Positions 21,120 to 32,262 of a DNA stretch of 64,000 nt are shown one piece after another (the stretch's first letter is position 1; each line of letters starts with the position of its first letter). The notes under the pieces were generated by a model. The model did not search any database, was not told the DNA's origin, and worked only from the letters and a program-made list of their open reading frames with translations. The position numbers and the translations under genes are program-made. The stretch is from Trifolium pratense (taxonomy: Eukaryota; Streptophyta; Magnoliopsida; Fabales; Fabaceae), in assembly GCF_020283565.1 (NCBI RefSeq), contig NC_060062.1, forward strand, positions 56,504,439 through 56,568,438. The letters run 5' to 3'.

Positions 21120-22797
21120 ACAAGGGTTTCTCTATGTCTTCCCTTTCCCAACAAAAGCCATGGGTTGGATGCAGCTTAACTGAGTGGTATACATTTTTTG
21201 ACACCACTTCATTTGGATCGAAGGCAGCATCTTGCTCACCACAAGGAGCAATTGAAGCCAGGTTTTTGTCAAAGTTCTGCAAAGTCACAGTGCCTGTCTC
21301 TGAAACATACGCACTTTGATCTGCTTCCACATTCTCGACTAAACCATCTTCTCTCCAGATGATTAATCTTTGATGCATGGTTGAAGGAACAGCTCCAACA
21401 CCATGAATCCATTCTCTGCCTAATAACAGATTGTAATTAGGTTTGGCAGCTATGACCATAAACAAGGTCTTTCGAACCGTGCTACCAACACATACTTCCA
21501 ATTGCACTGCCCCCAAGGAATGGCCAGTTTTTCCTTCATAGTTGGCCAACACCACATTGTGGGAATGAAGGTCTGTATCATAGAGACCTAATTTCTTCAG
21601 CATGAAGTGGGGCATGATATTCACCACAGCTCCTCCATCCACTAAGACCTTATTGATTCCCACATTATTGACTTTTGCTCTAATGAACAAAGCCTTCAAG
21701 TGGTTCTGCATTCCCAGGTCTGGCTTTTCGAAGACAGCTTTTTGTTCTTCGACACAACCATTCTGCATAACATAGTAACACATTGGCTTATGATCAGCCA
21801 AATTAAGGGCCTCGAAGTCCTCTTCCAACTCATTGACTTCCGTAGGCACATCATATTCCAAAGGCAAAATGGACACTACATTGACCATAACGTCGAAATC
21901 AGACCCCTCATCCAGGAGATCATCATCCTCCATGTCATCTTCACCTTCTGCCCCTTCTTGGGCATTTTCAGCTATTGGCTCTTCCAATACTATGGAAAGC
22001 CTCTCTTTTGCTGGCCTCTTGGCCATTTCAACCTTTTCAGCTTTCTGGGTCGCAACAACCTTGCCCCCAGCCTCAGCCTCTTTTGCTGTCAACTTCTGTT
22101 TCCTCTGAAACCTTCGCCACTGAGTGCGGGTCATAGGATTTTTTCCCTTATAGTTGTTCCTATAAGAGTAATTGTTGACTTCTGTGGCAGCATTTACTGT
22201 TTCTTTTCCAGCTACCACTTTTGAACCCTTGGGTTCAGATACAATGTTCACACTGACATTGCTAGAGCTTCCATTTTCCATCATTCTTCGATTAAAGGTT
22301 ACATATTGGCCACTTACCCATTGGTTAACGGGTGCTCTCCCAGATGGTTTGAAAGTGCTTTGGGGACCTAGCCTTTGCTGGATCGAAAGGCCGTTGGTAA
22401 TGGGTTTTCCCCAATTGGCTCCTTTGTAGGGCCAAGCTTTTTGATTTGGCCTAGCTTTTGGCCATTTTCTCTTGTTTTCAGTATAAGGTACAACATTCTG
22501 AAGGCCTGCAATGGCCTCTTTGTCGCACACAACACTGCATCTAGGGCAAAGCATCACTTCAGCATTCTTCAGCTTGCACCTATTCAGGAAGTTCACTAGT
22601 TCTTCCTCAGCATTGAGATACACTTCACGCACCCTCTTTTCATACTCCTCTTCAGGCACAACCTTGACTGGAGCAGCAACATCTACAACTTCAACCATGT
22701 TGCAGTCGTAGACTTCGACATAGGTAGCATCAGCATTTGGCAAAGGATCTGAATCTACCTTCATTGGAGGCTTCGCCTTATCAGCATACTTCAGCCT
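21061..22797 (-). CDS. Protease region (Tat/Ogre), in frame with gag after a UGA
   Basis: This frame is the direct continuation of gag: the gag TGA at 22798-22800 is followed by an in-frame RLKYADKAKPPMKVDSDP, whose first Met is at 22764. A Cys pair region (LCPRCSVVC) is near residue 75 of the Met-started frame. The aspartic protease is near residues 365-385 with V-D-G-G in place of D-T/S-G (INKVLVDGGAVVNIMPHF), the form used by Tat/Ogre elements, and the ILG-like second motif is LLLGREWIHG. It most likely worked as part of a Gag-Pro polyprotein; today it needs readthrough. Confidence 0.75.
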   Translation of the reverse strand, partial: RLKYADKAKPPMKVDSDPLPNADATYVEVYDCNMVEVVDVAAPVKVVPEEEYEKRVREVYLNAEEELVNFLNRCKLKNAEVMLCPRCSVVCDKEAIAGLQNVVPYTENKRKWPKARPNQKAWPYKGANWGKPITNGLSIQQRLGPQSTFKPSGRAPVNQWVSGQYVTFNRRMMENGSSSNVSVNIVSEPKGSKVVAGKETVNAATEVNNYSYRNNYKGKNPMTRTQWRRFQRKQKLTAKEAEAGGKVVATQKAEKVEMAKRPAKERLSIVLEEPIAENAQEGAEGEDDMEDDDLLDEGSDFDVMVNVVSILPLEYDVPTEVNELEEDFEALNLADHKPMCYYVMQNGCVEEQKAVFEKPDLGMQNHLKALFIRAKVNNVGINKVLVDGGAVVNIMPHFMLKKLGLYDTDLHSHNVVLANYEGKTGHSLGAVQLEVCVGSTVRKTLFMVIAAKPNYNLLLGREWIHGVGAVPSTMHQRLIIWREDGLVENVEADQSAYVSETGTVTLQNFDKNLASIAPCGEQDAAFDPNEVVSKNVYHSVKLHPTHGFCWEREDIEKPLFEDAHPPVSGWVNHNEYDD

Positions 22798-24678
22798 TCA
22801 TTCATTCAGCGCTTTTTGCACCAAATCCCTGAAAACAACACATTGATAAGTTTTATGTCCCAAATAATTATGAAACTTACAATAACCTCTTTTCTTTCTT
22901 TGCTCTATTGGTGGTATTTTCATATCTTTTGGCACAATAATTTGGCCGTCAGTCACCAATAAATCAAAAATTTCATCACATTTAGTAATGTCGAAGGTAT
23001 AAGTTTTCGTAACGAACTTATCATTTTTTGGTTCGACTGGATTTTTTCCATTCGACGGCCTTAACAACTTGCAAGTGTAAGGAGGCCCAAGCTTTAATTC
23101 AGCCACATTAATATCACTATCCTCGAATTCTAAGTACTCATCACTAATTTCATAATCAATTTCATTATCATAAGAATCAACAAAACCGATTTCTTTCTTT
23201 TTCTGAAACTTAGAATTTCTAGCTTTTTCAGCTTTTAACCTTTCGATTTGTCTCACCCTGTCAGCCAACTGTGACATGTCTCGAAGGTATTGGGTATCCA
23301 ATTTCTTTCGAATCGAATAATCTAAACCACCAGCAGCCATTTCTACTAGCTCATGTTCAGGCACTTGGGTAAAACACCTGGACTTCAGCAAACGAAACCT
23401 ATTTAAATAGTCATCAATTGACTCTTGGTTTTTTCTTTTTACACTGGCTAGCTCTTTCAGGCTTATCTTAGTTTGACCCATGTAAAATTGCTCATGGAAA
23501 GTTCTTTCCAATTGGGCCCAACTATGGATTGAATTGGGAGGCAAAGTTGTAAACCAAGTGAACGCGTTCTTGGTGAGCGAATTAGGAAAATACTTCATTC
23601 GCAAATTTTCATTATTTGCCAAATTCCCAGATTCAGCTAAATACCTAGCAATATGTTCTACGATTGACTCATTAGTGTCCCCAGCAAACTGAGTATACTT
23701 TGGGACTTTCCAACCACTTGGTAACTCTGTTTGCAGCACATATTCATTGAAGGCAGAGACAAAATTTGGCCTTCGACAACCCGTGTTTAGGCCATTTTGG
23801 GCCAAAATCGTTTCGACCATGTTAGCCAAATTGTGCTGGCCAAGTAAGTTATTGTTCTGAACCTCTCGCACTACCTCATCAGGATCCTGGTTCCTCCTAA
23901 CCATTACTACTGGGGGGTTCTGATGAACCACTTGTGGATTTGGGTTAACAACAGGAGGATTTTGATTTACTACTTGAGGCATTTGGTTAACCTCGTGAGG
24001 ATAATGAGTTTCCTCTTGTACAACTGGTGTAGGTGTTGGGTTAGGAACTGTTTCATTGGCCACATAAGTTGGCCTTTGCTGTACTGGAGTCGAAGACATT
24101 GCAGGTAATATCACTTGTGGAGTAACAGGATTTACTCTAGGAGGTGGTGGGGGGGTCCCAAAAAAATCAGCAATTCGACTCATTTGAAATGCCAACATTT
24201 GATAACTTTCATTGGTATTCTGAATTAATGGATTAAACACAGTACCAATTTGTTGTGTTAAGAGATTAACCATTTCATGGTTGCTCTCATCCATTTGTTG
24301 CCTCAAAGACAACACAGACGCAGTTGTTAAGGGTGTGGGAGTCACCCTTGATGAAGTATACCTATCAGATTCAAAAACTGGCATCCCTAAGCCAAGTGTA
24401 GGGGGAGGCCCATACATAAAATTCTGGCCTGATGGTGGTTTCGAACGTCCAGGACCAGCAGTCACGGACGGAATTGCCATAGTTGGTATTGGCAAAGTTG
24501 GAATAACATCATGCACATTCGAAATGGCTGGGCTGGAGAATATTGGAACATTTATCAACCCAGATGTTTCCAAACTCTGTGGAGGTGGATCGACTCCACC
24601 ACTCGAACTTGCTTCGCTACTCATCGCACTAGAATTTTGATTTTTATTAGAATTAGATCTTTGAGTAGTTTTAACCAT
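22798..24678 (-). CDS. Gag (Tat/Ogre)
   Basis: A 626-residue structural protein. The N-terminal about 280 residues are Pro/Gln/Asn-rich and disordered, with repeats of PPVVNPNPQVV near residues 240-260. The retrotransposon gag domain is at about 285-470 (LTKNAFTWFTTLPPNSIHSW, ERTFHEQFYMGQ). A Cys/His knuckle-like motif CKFHNYLGHKTYQC is near residues 602-615. The start ATG lies about 85 bp from the PBS. The frame ends ALNE-stop; a single base change to TGA is the simplest explanation, since the following codons continue a Gag-Pro linker. Confidence 0.88.
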   Translation of the reverse strand: MVKTTQRSNSNKNQNSSAMSSEASSSGGVDPPPQSLETSGLINVPIFSSPAISNVHDVIPTLPIPTMAIPSVTAGPGRSKPPSGQNFMYGPPPTLGLGMPVFESDRYTSSRVTPTPLTTASVLSLRQQMDESNHEMVNLLTQQIGTVFNPLIQNTNESYQMLAFQMSRIADFFGTPPPPPRVNPVTPQVILPAMSSTPVQQRPTYVANETVPNPTPTPVVQEETHYPHEVNQMPQVVNQNPPVVNPNPQVVHQNPPVVMVRRNQDPDEVVREVQNNNLLGQHNLANMVETILAQNGLNTGCRRPNFVSAFNEYVLQTELPSGWKVPKYTQFAGDTNESIVEHIARYLAESGNLANNENLRMKYFPNSLTKNAFTWFTTLPPNSIHSWAQLERTFHEQFYMGQTKISLKELASVKRKNQESIDDYLNRFRLLKSRCFTQVPEHELVEMAAGGLDYSIRKKLDTQYLRDMSQLADRVRQIERLKAEKARNSKFQKKKEIGFVDSYDNEIDYEISDEYLEFEDSDINVAELKLGPPYTCKLLRPSNGKNPVEPKNDKFVTKTYTFDITKCDEIFDLLVTDGQIIVPKDMKIPPIEQRKKRGYCKFHNYLGHKTYQCVVFRDLVQKALNE

Positions 24679-24762
24679 AACCTAACTTATCATCAGTTAT
24701 ATGCAAGTAACAAGTTTCTCATTCCACAACATAAAAAAAACAGTTTAAATAAACACAAAACC

Positions 24763-24781
24763 GGTCCCACTGGGCGTGCCA
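24763..24781 (-). other. Primer binding site of the Tat/Ogre element
   Basis: The reverse complement is TGGCACGCCCAGTGGGACC, 3 bp from the LTR. From memory this resembles the tRNA-Arg-type site of Ogre elements; I could not check the tRNA. Confidence 0.75.
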
Positions 24782-24784
24782 ATT

Positions 24785-25560
24785 TGTTTACGTGGAAATT
24801 TGGTAAACAACCGCTAGTTTAAGTATTTAAACTCGCGAGACCAACTAGTAAATCTCAGGACAATTTTGTGTTTTATTTATTTAAGAAAACTGTTTGAATG
24901 TTCGTTTTAACAAGGAAACAAACACTTAGAGATTGAAACGTTTTCAATTAATACAAGAGAAACTAGTTCGAATCGCCTCGAAGTAGCAGTTTCTCGAGCA
25001 AGTATTTCGAATTAAACTAAAGAAAATTGCTGGAAAGTAAATTGCATTGAATGAAAAGCAATTACAAATAAAGATGGTTCACAAAACATACATTTCTCCT
25101 CTGAATTCCTTTCGTTCGATCGCTGAGTACTTAGAAATTTAGAGAGAGTGTTTGTATAAAATTTTGTGACCCTTGTTCTGAATGAAAAACTGCTATAAAT
25201 ACTACAACGAAGTGGTAACTGCTTCTTGATCATCTGGACGCTCTTCGATCTGCCACGTCGACCACGTTCTCCACTTTCATCTTTCATTCCTTCAGCGCGC
25301 GCCAATGCCTCTTGGGCCGTTGTTGTTTCTTTTTTGGGCCTGGCCCAACTATCTTTCGATTCGATTTTGTGCTTTCGACAGCCTCTTGACAAAACCAAAA
25401 CTGAATGTGCCTTCCAAAGCTTTCGAAACACTCCCTTGCTTCGACATAGTTAGACCTCGACACCATCTTTGAAAGTTTTATTTTGACAATATATCCTTCA
25501 AAATAAATGTTGGACCCACCAATTATATTTAATTGATAAATACCAAATTTATGTCCAACA
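24785..25560 (-). repeat. 5' LTR of the Tat/Ogre element (776 bp)
   Basis: Starts TGTTTACGTGG and ends GTCCAACA on the plus strand; its last 294 bp pair with 12040-12333. Transcription of gag-pol starts here and reads leftwards. ACCAAATTTATGTCCAACA marks the outer end; TTAGT (25561-25565) would be the TSD, its partner being out of the window. Confidence 0.9.
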
Positions 25561-26897
25561 TTAGTCTAAACTTTTGGTAGATATGATATGTTACGCTGCT
25601 AATGTCTGATGTGCTAACTGATGTTGAAACATATGCATGCTTTTCTGCTAGTCCGTGTAGTGGTTGGATGTGTTCTGCTATATGGATGCGTTCTACTATA
25701 TGATGTGGTGCCAGATGCTTAGACATCTGCTAATCTGTGTAGTGTAGTATTGAATCTGTGCTATTGTATGCTTATATGCTGATATGGATGATAAAATTGA
25801 GGGGGAGTAAGAATTGTTTTTTGATTATCATTCTGATAAGCATGTGTCGATGTATTCAGGGGAAATGAAATTAATTTCTCTGATTCTGATATTGAGGGGG
25901 AGTAGCATAATGAAGTAAGCAATTACTATTTTGTTGTGTAATGCTCGGTTTGATTGCTCTGGCTGATTCTGTACTTGAGTGTGGCGCAATGTTCCGACAG
26001 ATGTTGAAACATCCTGGTTGCCCGAGAATTTATTTTTCTCAGTTATGTTGGAATTTACTTTCCCAACTCCTACTCTGTGGTTTGCTTAATGCGTGGTTAT
26101 TTGTCAGAATTTGTGGCTTAAAAGGGGAGTGGTGATCTGTGATGTGTTCAGTGCACATGATGTGTTGACGGATGCTCTAACATCTGGTGTGTGTGCGATA
26201 GCAGCATGTGATTTATAATATCTGATGTATGTGCTCTGCATATGTTATAAATGTGCTCTGCACATGTGGTGTGTGATGTTTTGATACTCTGTTATGCATC
26301 TCTTGAGGGGGAGGAGTTATTTGAATGTTGTGCATGCAAGATCTTCAAAAATCATTTAAACTTACAGCATAGGGCATGATCATAATCATAGACATAGATA
26401 CATGGATCTGCTATGGTCTGATACTCTCCACTATGTATTACCGTGATGGTCTTTACTATAGTTCTTAATACATGAAGTTTCTGTTTGGCATATTTTGTGT
26501 CTAAAAAGGGGGAGAGAATTGTGCCTGATGTTCTGACATGCTCTGATGAATCTGTGAAGAGTAGTACAGTGTGTCTGATGAATCTGTGAAGAGTAGTACA
26601 GTGATGTAGTGCTTTGCTTGTATGCACTTAATGTATGTTTGGGTGTTGTGATGTCTTACCAAATGTTGAAACATCCGGATGACGTGTTCTTAAAGAGAAA
26701 TTATCTTTCTCTATTTGAAGGAGTTTATGTCTCCTTGTGTGGTACTACTGTGAGAGTTTATATCTCTCTGCTGAAGTATTATGTGAAGCCAGGTATGTTC
26801 GTATTGCGCTGTTGCATACCTTTGGTGTTTATGGAATGTATTGTTTGTATCTCTCTGGAATGGTTAAACGGTCTAAAATTGTTTTAGCCAAAAATTT

Positions 26898-26912
26898 GCC
26901 AAAGGGGGAGAT
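26898..26912 (+). other. C1 polypurine tract
   Basis: GCCAAAGGGGGAGAT directly before TGTTGGTG, the usual Sirevirus 3' end. It fixes the plus orientation and the LTR start at 26913. Confidence 0.85.
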
Positions 26913-27645
26913 TGTTGGTGTTTTATGTTGGCCTCATTTTGCTAAAACAAATATTCAAGTTAGATGTTGAACGTAAGAAATATGTTGGATAGAATGCTTC
27001 AACATTGGATACGACATCCAGTGCTTCAACATTGGATACCACATCCAATGCGTTCTGTTTTCGCGAATGATATATTTTTGCGTGAGATCTTTGAAATATT
27101 TGATTGAAGAATTAATCCACGCCTTTTAATTTGTGTGCCAACACAGGTGTTTCCAGAATCTTCAGAAAGCGATTTATGTGTTATTTGTTCCTCAATATTA
27201 AGAAATAAAAGATTTGATTCTAAAATATATTTTGTGAAGATTGTTGTAGAAAATATAAAAGATTTATTTCAAATAAATCTTTATGGTTCAAGGAGATTAT
27301 TATTGAAAATATATTCAAGGAGATTGTTACTGAAAATATATTTATGGACAATAAATATATTTATGGAAGGAATAAATATTTGGTGAAAATATATTTGTGG
27401 AAAATATATTTTTTCTACAAGGTTGCTTTGAGCTGAAGTATTGTGCACTAAGTAGCGTCTTTCCCGATGTTCTAGAAGGCGGCCATGACCTAGTTTTGTT
27501 TCTAAGCAAATCAACTATTTTAGGAAACAAAACATTTGATACAAGAATATTCCTTGCTGGAACTTTTGATCCTGCGGAGTTTTCGAAGCCCAATTCAAGA
27601 CCTAGCCCATGCTAGCGCAGGTTATTTAAAGGAAGCTGTCACCAT
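26913..27645 (+). repeat. C1 3' LTR, truncated by C2
   Basis: Begins TGTTGGTGTTTTATGTTGGC, similar to but diverged from the start of the C2 LTR. It contains many AAAATATATTT units (27210-27420) and a TATTTAAA at 27623. It stops where the C2 LTR begins. Confidence 0.7.
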
Positions 27646-28690
27646 TGTTGTTGGGTTTTTGTATGTTGGCTACATTTTGCAAAAACATCCTTTAGCCAAG
27701 TGTTGAGACATATGTGCCTACACCAAGTGTTGTGACAAATGTGGGTACACTTTGGAACAACACCTGTCTGTCTGACTGTGCGCGCCAGCTAGCGGTTTTT
27801 ATTTTCTACTCAATCTTTTGAAGATTTGATTGAAGAATTGTTTCAAGGTTTCTTACAAAGGAAGGCGCATGTGTTTAATGTGTTTCAGGAGGCAGCCGAA
27901 CCCTAGTTATATTTTCTAAAGGAATTATATTTTTGGAAAATATATTTTTGTGTTTCAAAAATAGAACTATTATTTTCAAAAATATATCAGCTGCTGCCGC
28001 AATTCTAGAAGCCCTAATTTTGTTTTGAAGCCCAAGTCGTTCTACTACTATAAATACGAAGGCAAGCATATGGTTTCAAGCATCTAAAATCGTGTTCTTA
28101 CAAAGCGTGTGTTTTAGGGATTTTAGAGTGTTAATTGTGAGCCTTTCTTGTATCTCATTGATGCAAGCTTAGGACCTGTGTTTATTGAGTTGTAAGTGTG
28201 AACTCCTCCTAAGCTTTGAAGTACGGAGATTGTTCTAGTGTGTTGTGTGATTTGCTCGCAAGCTTTTAAGCAAGAGTGAATCCTAGTTTCTTAGGAGTGT
28301 GTCTCCACCGTTTGTAATCGTTGAAGCTGATAACAACGCTGAGTGTGTTGTTAAGGTGGGAATTGGGACGGGGTCTCATATCTGGGAGTTCCTAGGTAGA
28401 AGTGTCATTGGGTAGTGATTAAGTGAGAAGTTGTAAACGGGTGAGTTTAGCTTCGAAGTAATACTGCTGATAGTGGACTTCATTCCTGGATTGGTATCCC
28501 CCAGAGTAGGCTGTTAGGCTGAACTGGGTTAACAACTCTTGTGTGTTATTTACTTTATTGTCTTTATCGTTTTATGTTATGTACTCTGTTTATAGACAAG
28601 TGTTGGTGCACCTTTAGCAACATCTGTCTAATACAGACAAGTGTTGATACACCTTGATCAACACCTGTCCACTGTGTGCCAGAAATTTCA
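27646..28690 (+). repeat. C2 5' LTR (about 1.05 kb)
   Basis: From TGTTGTTGGG (exact first base uncertain by 3 bp because of a TTG repeat) to CCAGAAATTTCA. A TATA box TATAAATAC is at 28049-28057. Near both ends it carries CAAGTGTTG...CAACACCTGTC inverted repeats. Confidence 0.8.
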
Positions 28691-28692
28691 AT

Positions 28693-28704
28693 TGGCATCA
28701 GAGC
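28693..28704 (+). other. C2 primer binding site, initiator Met tRNA
   Basis: TGGCATCAGAGC, one base different from the standard TGGTATCAGAGC and 2 bp after the LTR. Confidence 0.85.
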
Positions 28705-28759
28705 AGGCACCCTGTTCTGAATTTTAGGGTGAGCTCCAGGGAAACTTTTTCTGGCAGGT

Positions 28760-30562
28760 ATGGACAAAGAAGGAGGGCTTGTTACCAGACCACCTCTTCT
28801 GGTTGGTGCTTCAAATTATGACTATTGGAAGTCTCGTATGATGGCTTTCCTAAAACAAATTGATAGCAAGACATGGAAAGTAGTGCTGAGAGGGTGGACT
28901 CCACCTGTGAAGATGGACAAAGATGGTAAACCAACTCTTGAGTTGAAACCTGATGAAGAATGGTCCAAAGAAGAGGATGAGCTTGCTCTTGCAAACTCAA
29001 AAGCATTATACGCACTATATAATGGTGTTGACAAGCACATATTCAGACTCATCAAAAAGTGTGTCTCTACTAAGGAAGCTTGGAACATCCTTTAAACTGT
29101 TCATGAAGGTACCTCTAAAGTGAAGATGTCAAGGCTACAACTCCTAACCACTAAGTTTGAGAATCTAAGGATGAATGATGATGAAACCATTCAGGAATTT
29201 CACATGACCATACTTGACTATGATAATCAGTTTGATGCCTTGGGTGAAAAGATACCTGAAGAAAAGCTGGTAAGGAAGATGCTTAGGTCTTTACCTAAGA
29301 AGTTTGATATGAAGGTCACAGCTATAGAAGAAGCCAAAGATATCACAGAAATGAAGCTGGATGAACTGGTTGGTTCATTACAAACCTATGAGGTAGCTAC
29401 GAATGAAAGGATGGATAAGAAAAACAAGAGCATTGTTTTTGTCTCGAATGCTGAGGAAGAAGACCAACAGAGTGACACAGAGTCTGAAAGTAGCATCTCT
29501 GATGCAATGCTTCTTCTGGGAAAACAATTTAATAAGGTACTAAAGAGAATGGACAAACGTTCAAAGACAAGTGCAGCTGACACTGGTTGCAACACTTACA
29601 GGAATTTCAGAAAACCTGTAACAGATGAGAAATCAGCTCCAAATAAAGGTGTCCAATGTCATGAATGTGAGGGGTATGGACACATCAGAACTGAATGTGC
29701 AACCTTCCTGAAGAAACAGAAGAAGGGGTTAACTGTATCTTGGTCAGATGAGGATTCTGAAGAAGAAGCTGATACTGCAAAGTCTATACATGCACTGATA
29801 GGTGTATGCACATATGACACTAAATCATGTGATGAAGAGCTGACCTTTGATGAACTTGCTGAATCATACAGGGAATTGTGTCTGAAGAGTGAAGAAGTTT
29901 GCAGGGTCTCAGAAAAGCAAAAAGAAACAATTACTAAACTGCAAACTGAGAGAACTGTCAATCTATCAAAAATCTCTGAGTTTGGTGCTAAATGTAAAGA
30001 GAGTTTGAGAACCATTGAGGAGCAGAAGGCAACTATCATCAGCTTAGAAGCAGATAAAGTCAAGCAACTAACAGAGATAGCTCATCTGAATGAAGAGGTA
30101 ACTGAATTAAACTCTCATCTTGAGAATTTAAAGAAGCATGTTCTTAGGCTATTCAAAGGAACTGATCTAGATGAAATCCTAGAAACATTACCTACTCCTA
30201 GTAGAGCCAAAATAGGCATTGGGTATGAATATAAAAATGTTAACAGGATTATGGATTACAACAAAGAAGGGAAATACATGCCTGAGATAAGTAAGCAACC
30301 TTCTCCAACAATGCATGGCAAGATGTCGCCACACCTGTCTCCTGGACAGTAGAGACAAGTGTTACCACATATGACACCACACCAGCAAAGAAGGCAGAGA
30401 CCTAGATTTATACCTAGACATAGAAGCAAATACCACTCATGGAGATGTCATCACTGTGGAAGAAAGGGGCACATAAGGCCTTACTGCTACAAATTGTATG
30501 GGTATCCAAGTGAATTCCTTCAAGAGTCTGATCCATCCATTACTAAAACAAAGATGGAATGA
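28760..30562 (+). pseudogene. C2 Gag with two in-frame stops
   Basis: Sirevirus Gag read in one frame from the ATG at 28760. The frame is cut by TAA at 29093-29095, TAG at 30350-30352 and ends at TGA 30560-30562. The gag domain occupies the first about 220 codons (TKEAWNIL, then VKMSRLQLLTTKFENLRM). A CCHC knuckle CHECEGYGHIRTEC is encoded at about 29658, a coiled coil follows (29900-30150), and a second knuckle CHHCGRKGHIRPYC is encoded at about 30447. Each stop is one C-to-T or G-to-A step from a Gln or Trp codon. Confidence 0.88.
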
Positions 30563-31212
30563 AAACAAAAGGAGGATACAACCAACATCAAGGAGTGTAC
30601 AGCTGAAAGTAGTGAGAAAAGTTTGATTGCTCATATTTCTCTCAGAGCCTCATCAAAAGAAGATTGGTACTTTGATAGTGGTTGCTCCAGACACATGACT
30701 GGTGTTGAAAAGTATTTAAAGGAGGTAAAATCTTATGCAACAAGTTTTGTGACATTTGGAGATGGAGCAAAGGGGGAAATTAAGGGTTTGGAAGACTGAT
30801 TGACAATGGTCTGCCAAAACTTGAAAATGTTCTCCTTGTAAAAGGGCTAACTGCTAATATAATTAGTATAAGCTAACTATGTGATCAAGGCATGCAAGTC
30901 AACTTTACAAAAAATGAATGTCTTGTCAGCAATAATGGAGGAGACATCCTTATGAAGGGTGTTAGATCAAAGGATAATTGCTACTTGTGGGTCCCTCTAG
31001 AAGAAGCCAATATATCTACATGCCTCTTAACTAAAGATGATGAGGTTAAGCTGTGGCATCAAAAATTAGGACCCCTTAACCTGAAGAGTATGAAGAAAGT
31101 CATATCCGAGGAAGCTATCAGAGGACTACCAAGTCTGCAGATACAGGAAGGAAACATTTGTGGTGAGTGTCAGATTGGGAAGCAAACCAAGGTGTCGCAT
31201 CAGAAGTTGTAA
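30563..31212 (+). pseudogene. C2 protease and integrase zinc domain
   Basis: Same frame as gag up to about 30790, with the protease D-S-G (DWYFDSGCSRHMTG). A missing base near 30790 moves reading to the next frame, which carries KLENVLLVKGLTANIISIS, a TAA at 30874-30876 and then the integrase zinc domain (LWHQKLGPLNLKSM ... CGECQIGKQTK). In the zinc motif the second His (GHLN in the family) is Pro here. The segment ends with TAA at 31210-31212. Confidence 0.82.
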
Positions 31213-31215
31213 CAC

Positions 31216-32262
31216 TTGTCCACTTCTAGAGTTCTTGAGTTACTACATATGGATCTGATGGGGCCCATACAGGTTGAGAGTCTTGGAGGTAAGAAATATG
31301 CTTTTGTTGTTGTTGATGACTTCTCTAGATACACTTGGGTCAATTTCATTAGGGAAAAATCTGAGACTTTTGAAGAATTCAAAAATCTTTGCTTACAACT
31401 TCAAAAGGTGAAAGATTGTGGTATTGTAAGAATCAGAAGTGACCATGGTAAGGAGTTTGAAAACTCTAAATTTGCTGAATTTTGTGCTGCTGAAGGAATA
31501 GCTCATGAATTTTCTTCACCAATTACACCTCAACAAAATGGTGTGGTTGAAAGAAAGAACAGAACTTTACAAGAATCTGCTAGAGTGATGTTGCATGCCA
31601 AAAATCTTCCTTACAAATTCTGGGCTGAAACCATGAATACAGCATGTTACATTCACAATAGAGTAACATTAAGAAAATGTACTGCTACAACATTGTATGA
31701 ACTATGGAAGAATAGAAAGCCTACTATGAAATATTTCCATGTGTTTGGATCAAAATGTTACATTTTGGCAGATAGAGAACCTAGGAGAAAATTGGATCCC
31801 AAAAGTGATGAAGGGATATTTTTAGGTTACTCAACCAACAGCAGAGCCTACAGAGTTTTTAACTCCAGAACAAGAACTATGATGGAATCAATCAATGTTG
31901 TTGTTGATGATATTGATACAATAAGTGCAGATCCAGCTGAAGAGACAAATGTTATCACACCTGTCCCCGCACCAGATGATGATCAAACTGAACCTGAACC
32001 TGATCAACATTCTGAATCTACTACAGAGGTTGCTAGACCAAACAAGGGACCATCTACTAGAACACAGAAGAATCATCCTCTGGATCTTGTCATTGGAAAT
32101 CCAAATCAAGGAATTACAACAAGAAGATCAAAAGAAGCAATCTCTAACTCATGCTTCATATCTAAGATTGAACCAAAGAATGTTAAAGAAGCCTTGATTG
32201 ATGAATACTGGATCAATGCTATGCAGGAGGAACTAACTCAGTTCAAAAGAAGTGAGGTATGA
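31216..32262 (+). pseudogene. C2 integrase core
   Basis: Continues the frame after the TAA at 31210. The catalytic triad is complete: D (LLHMDLMGPI), D (IRSDHGKEF) and E (NGVVERKNRTL), with the GKE form of Ty1/copia. The C-terminal part (KCYILADREPRRKLDPKSDE, IFLGYSTNSRAYRVFN) and a linker rich in Glu/Asp/Pro lead to the RT start (EALIDEYWINAMQEEL). Stops at TGA 32260-32262 in place of a Trp codon. Confidence 0.88.

Larger units (their letters stand above)
12040..25560 (-). mobile_element. Tat/Ogre-lineage Ty3/gypsy element with antisense genes
   Basis: A 13.5-kb minus-strand element in the order 5' LTR (24785-25560), PBS, gag, protease, RT, RNase H, archaeal-type second RNase H, integrase, then a 5-kb antisense gene region, PPT and a truncated 3' LTR (12040-12333). 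The second RNase H and the DGG protease motif place it in the Tat/Ogre group. Unlike classical Ogre there is almost no space between PBS and gag (about 80 bp), so no sense-strand ORF1; the extra genes lie downstream of pol and point the other way. Over the shared 294 bp the LTRs differ at about 4 positions. Element a has split the 3' LTR; its missing 482 bp should lie left of the window. Confidence 0.9.
25561..27645 (+). mobile_element. C1: Sirevirus (Ty1/copia) remnant, 3' end and partial LTR
   Basis: Holds 1.35 kb of non-coding 3' region (25561-26912), a PPT and the first 733 bp of an LTR (26913-27645). The 3' region has repeated purine tracts (GAGGGGGAG near 25799, 25893, 26306 and 26508) and at least three copies of the palindrome-like ATGTTGAAACATC (near 25620, 26000 and 26660). 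Repeated PPTs and palindromes are described for Sireviruses. The 5' portion is not in the window and is probably left of it, beyond the Tat element. Confidence 0.7.

Noticed and set aside
25193..25201. Plus-strand TATAAATAC inside the Tat 5' LTR
   Set aside because: It faces away from gag-pol and no gene follows on that strand. The reverse (GTATTTATA) could serve the element, but I could not decide.
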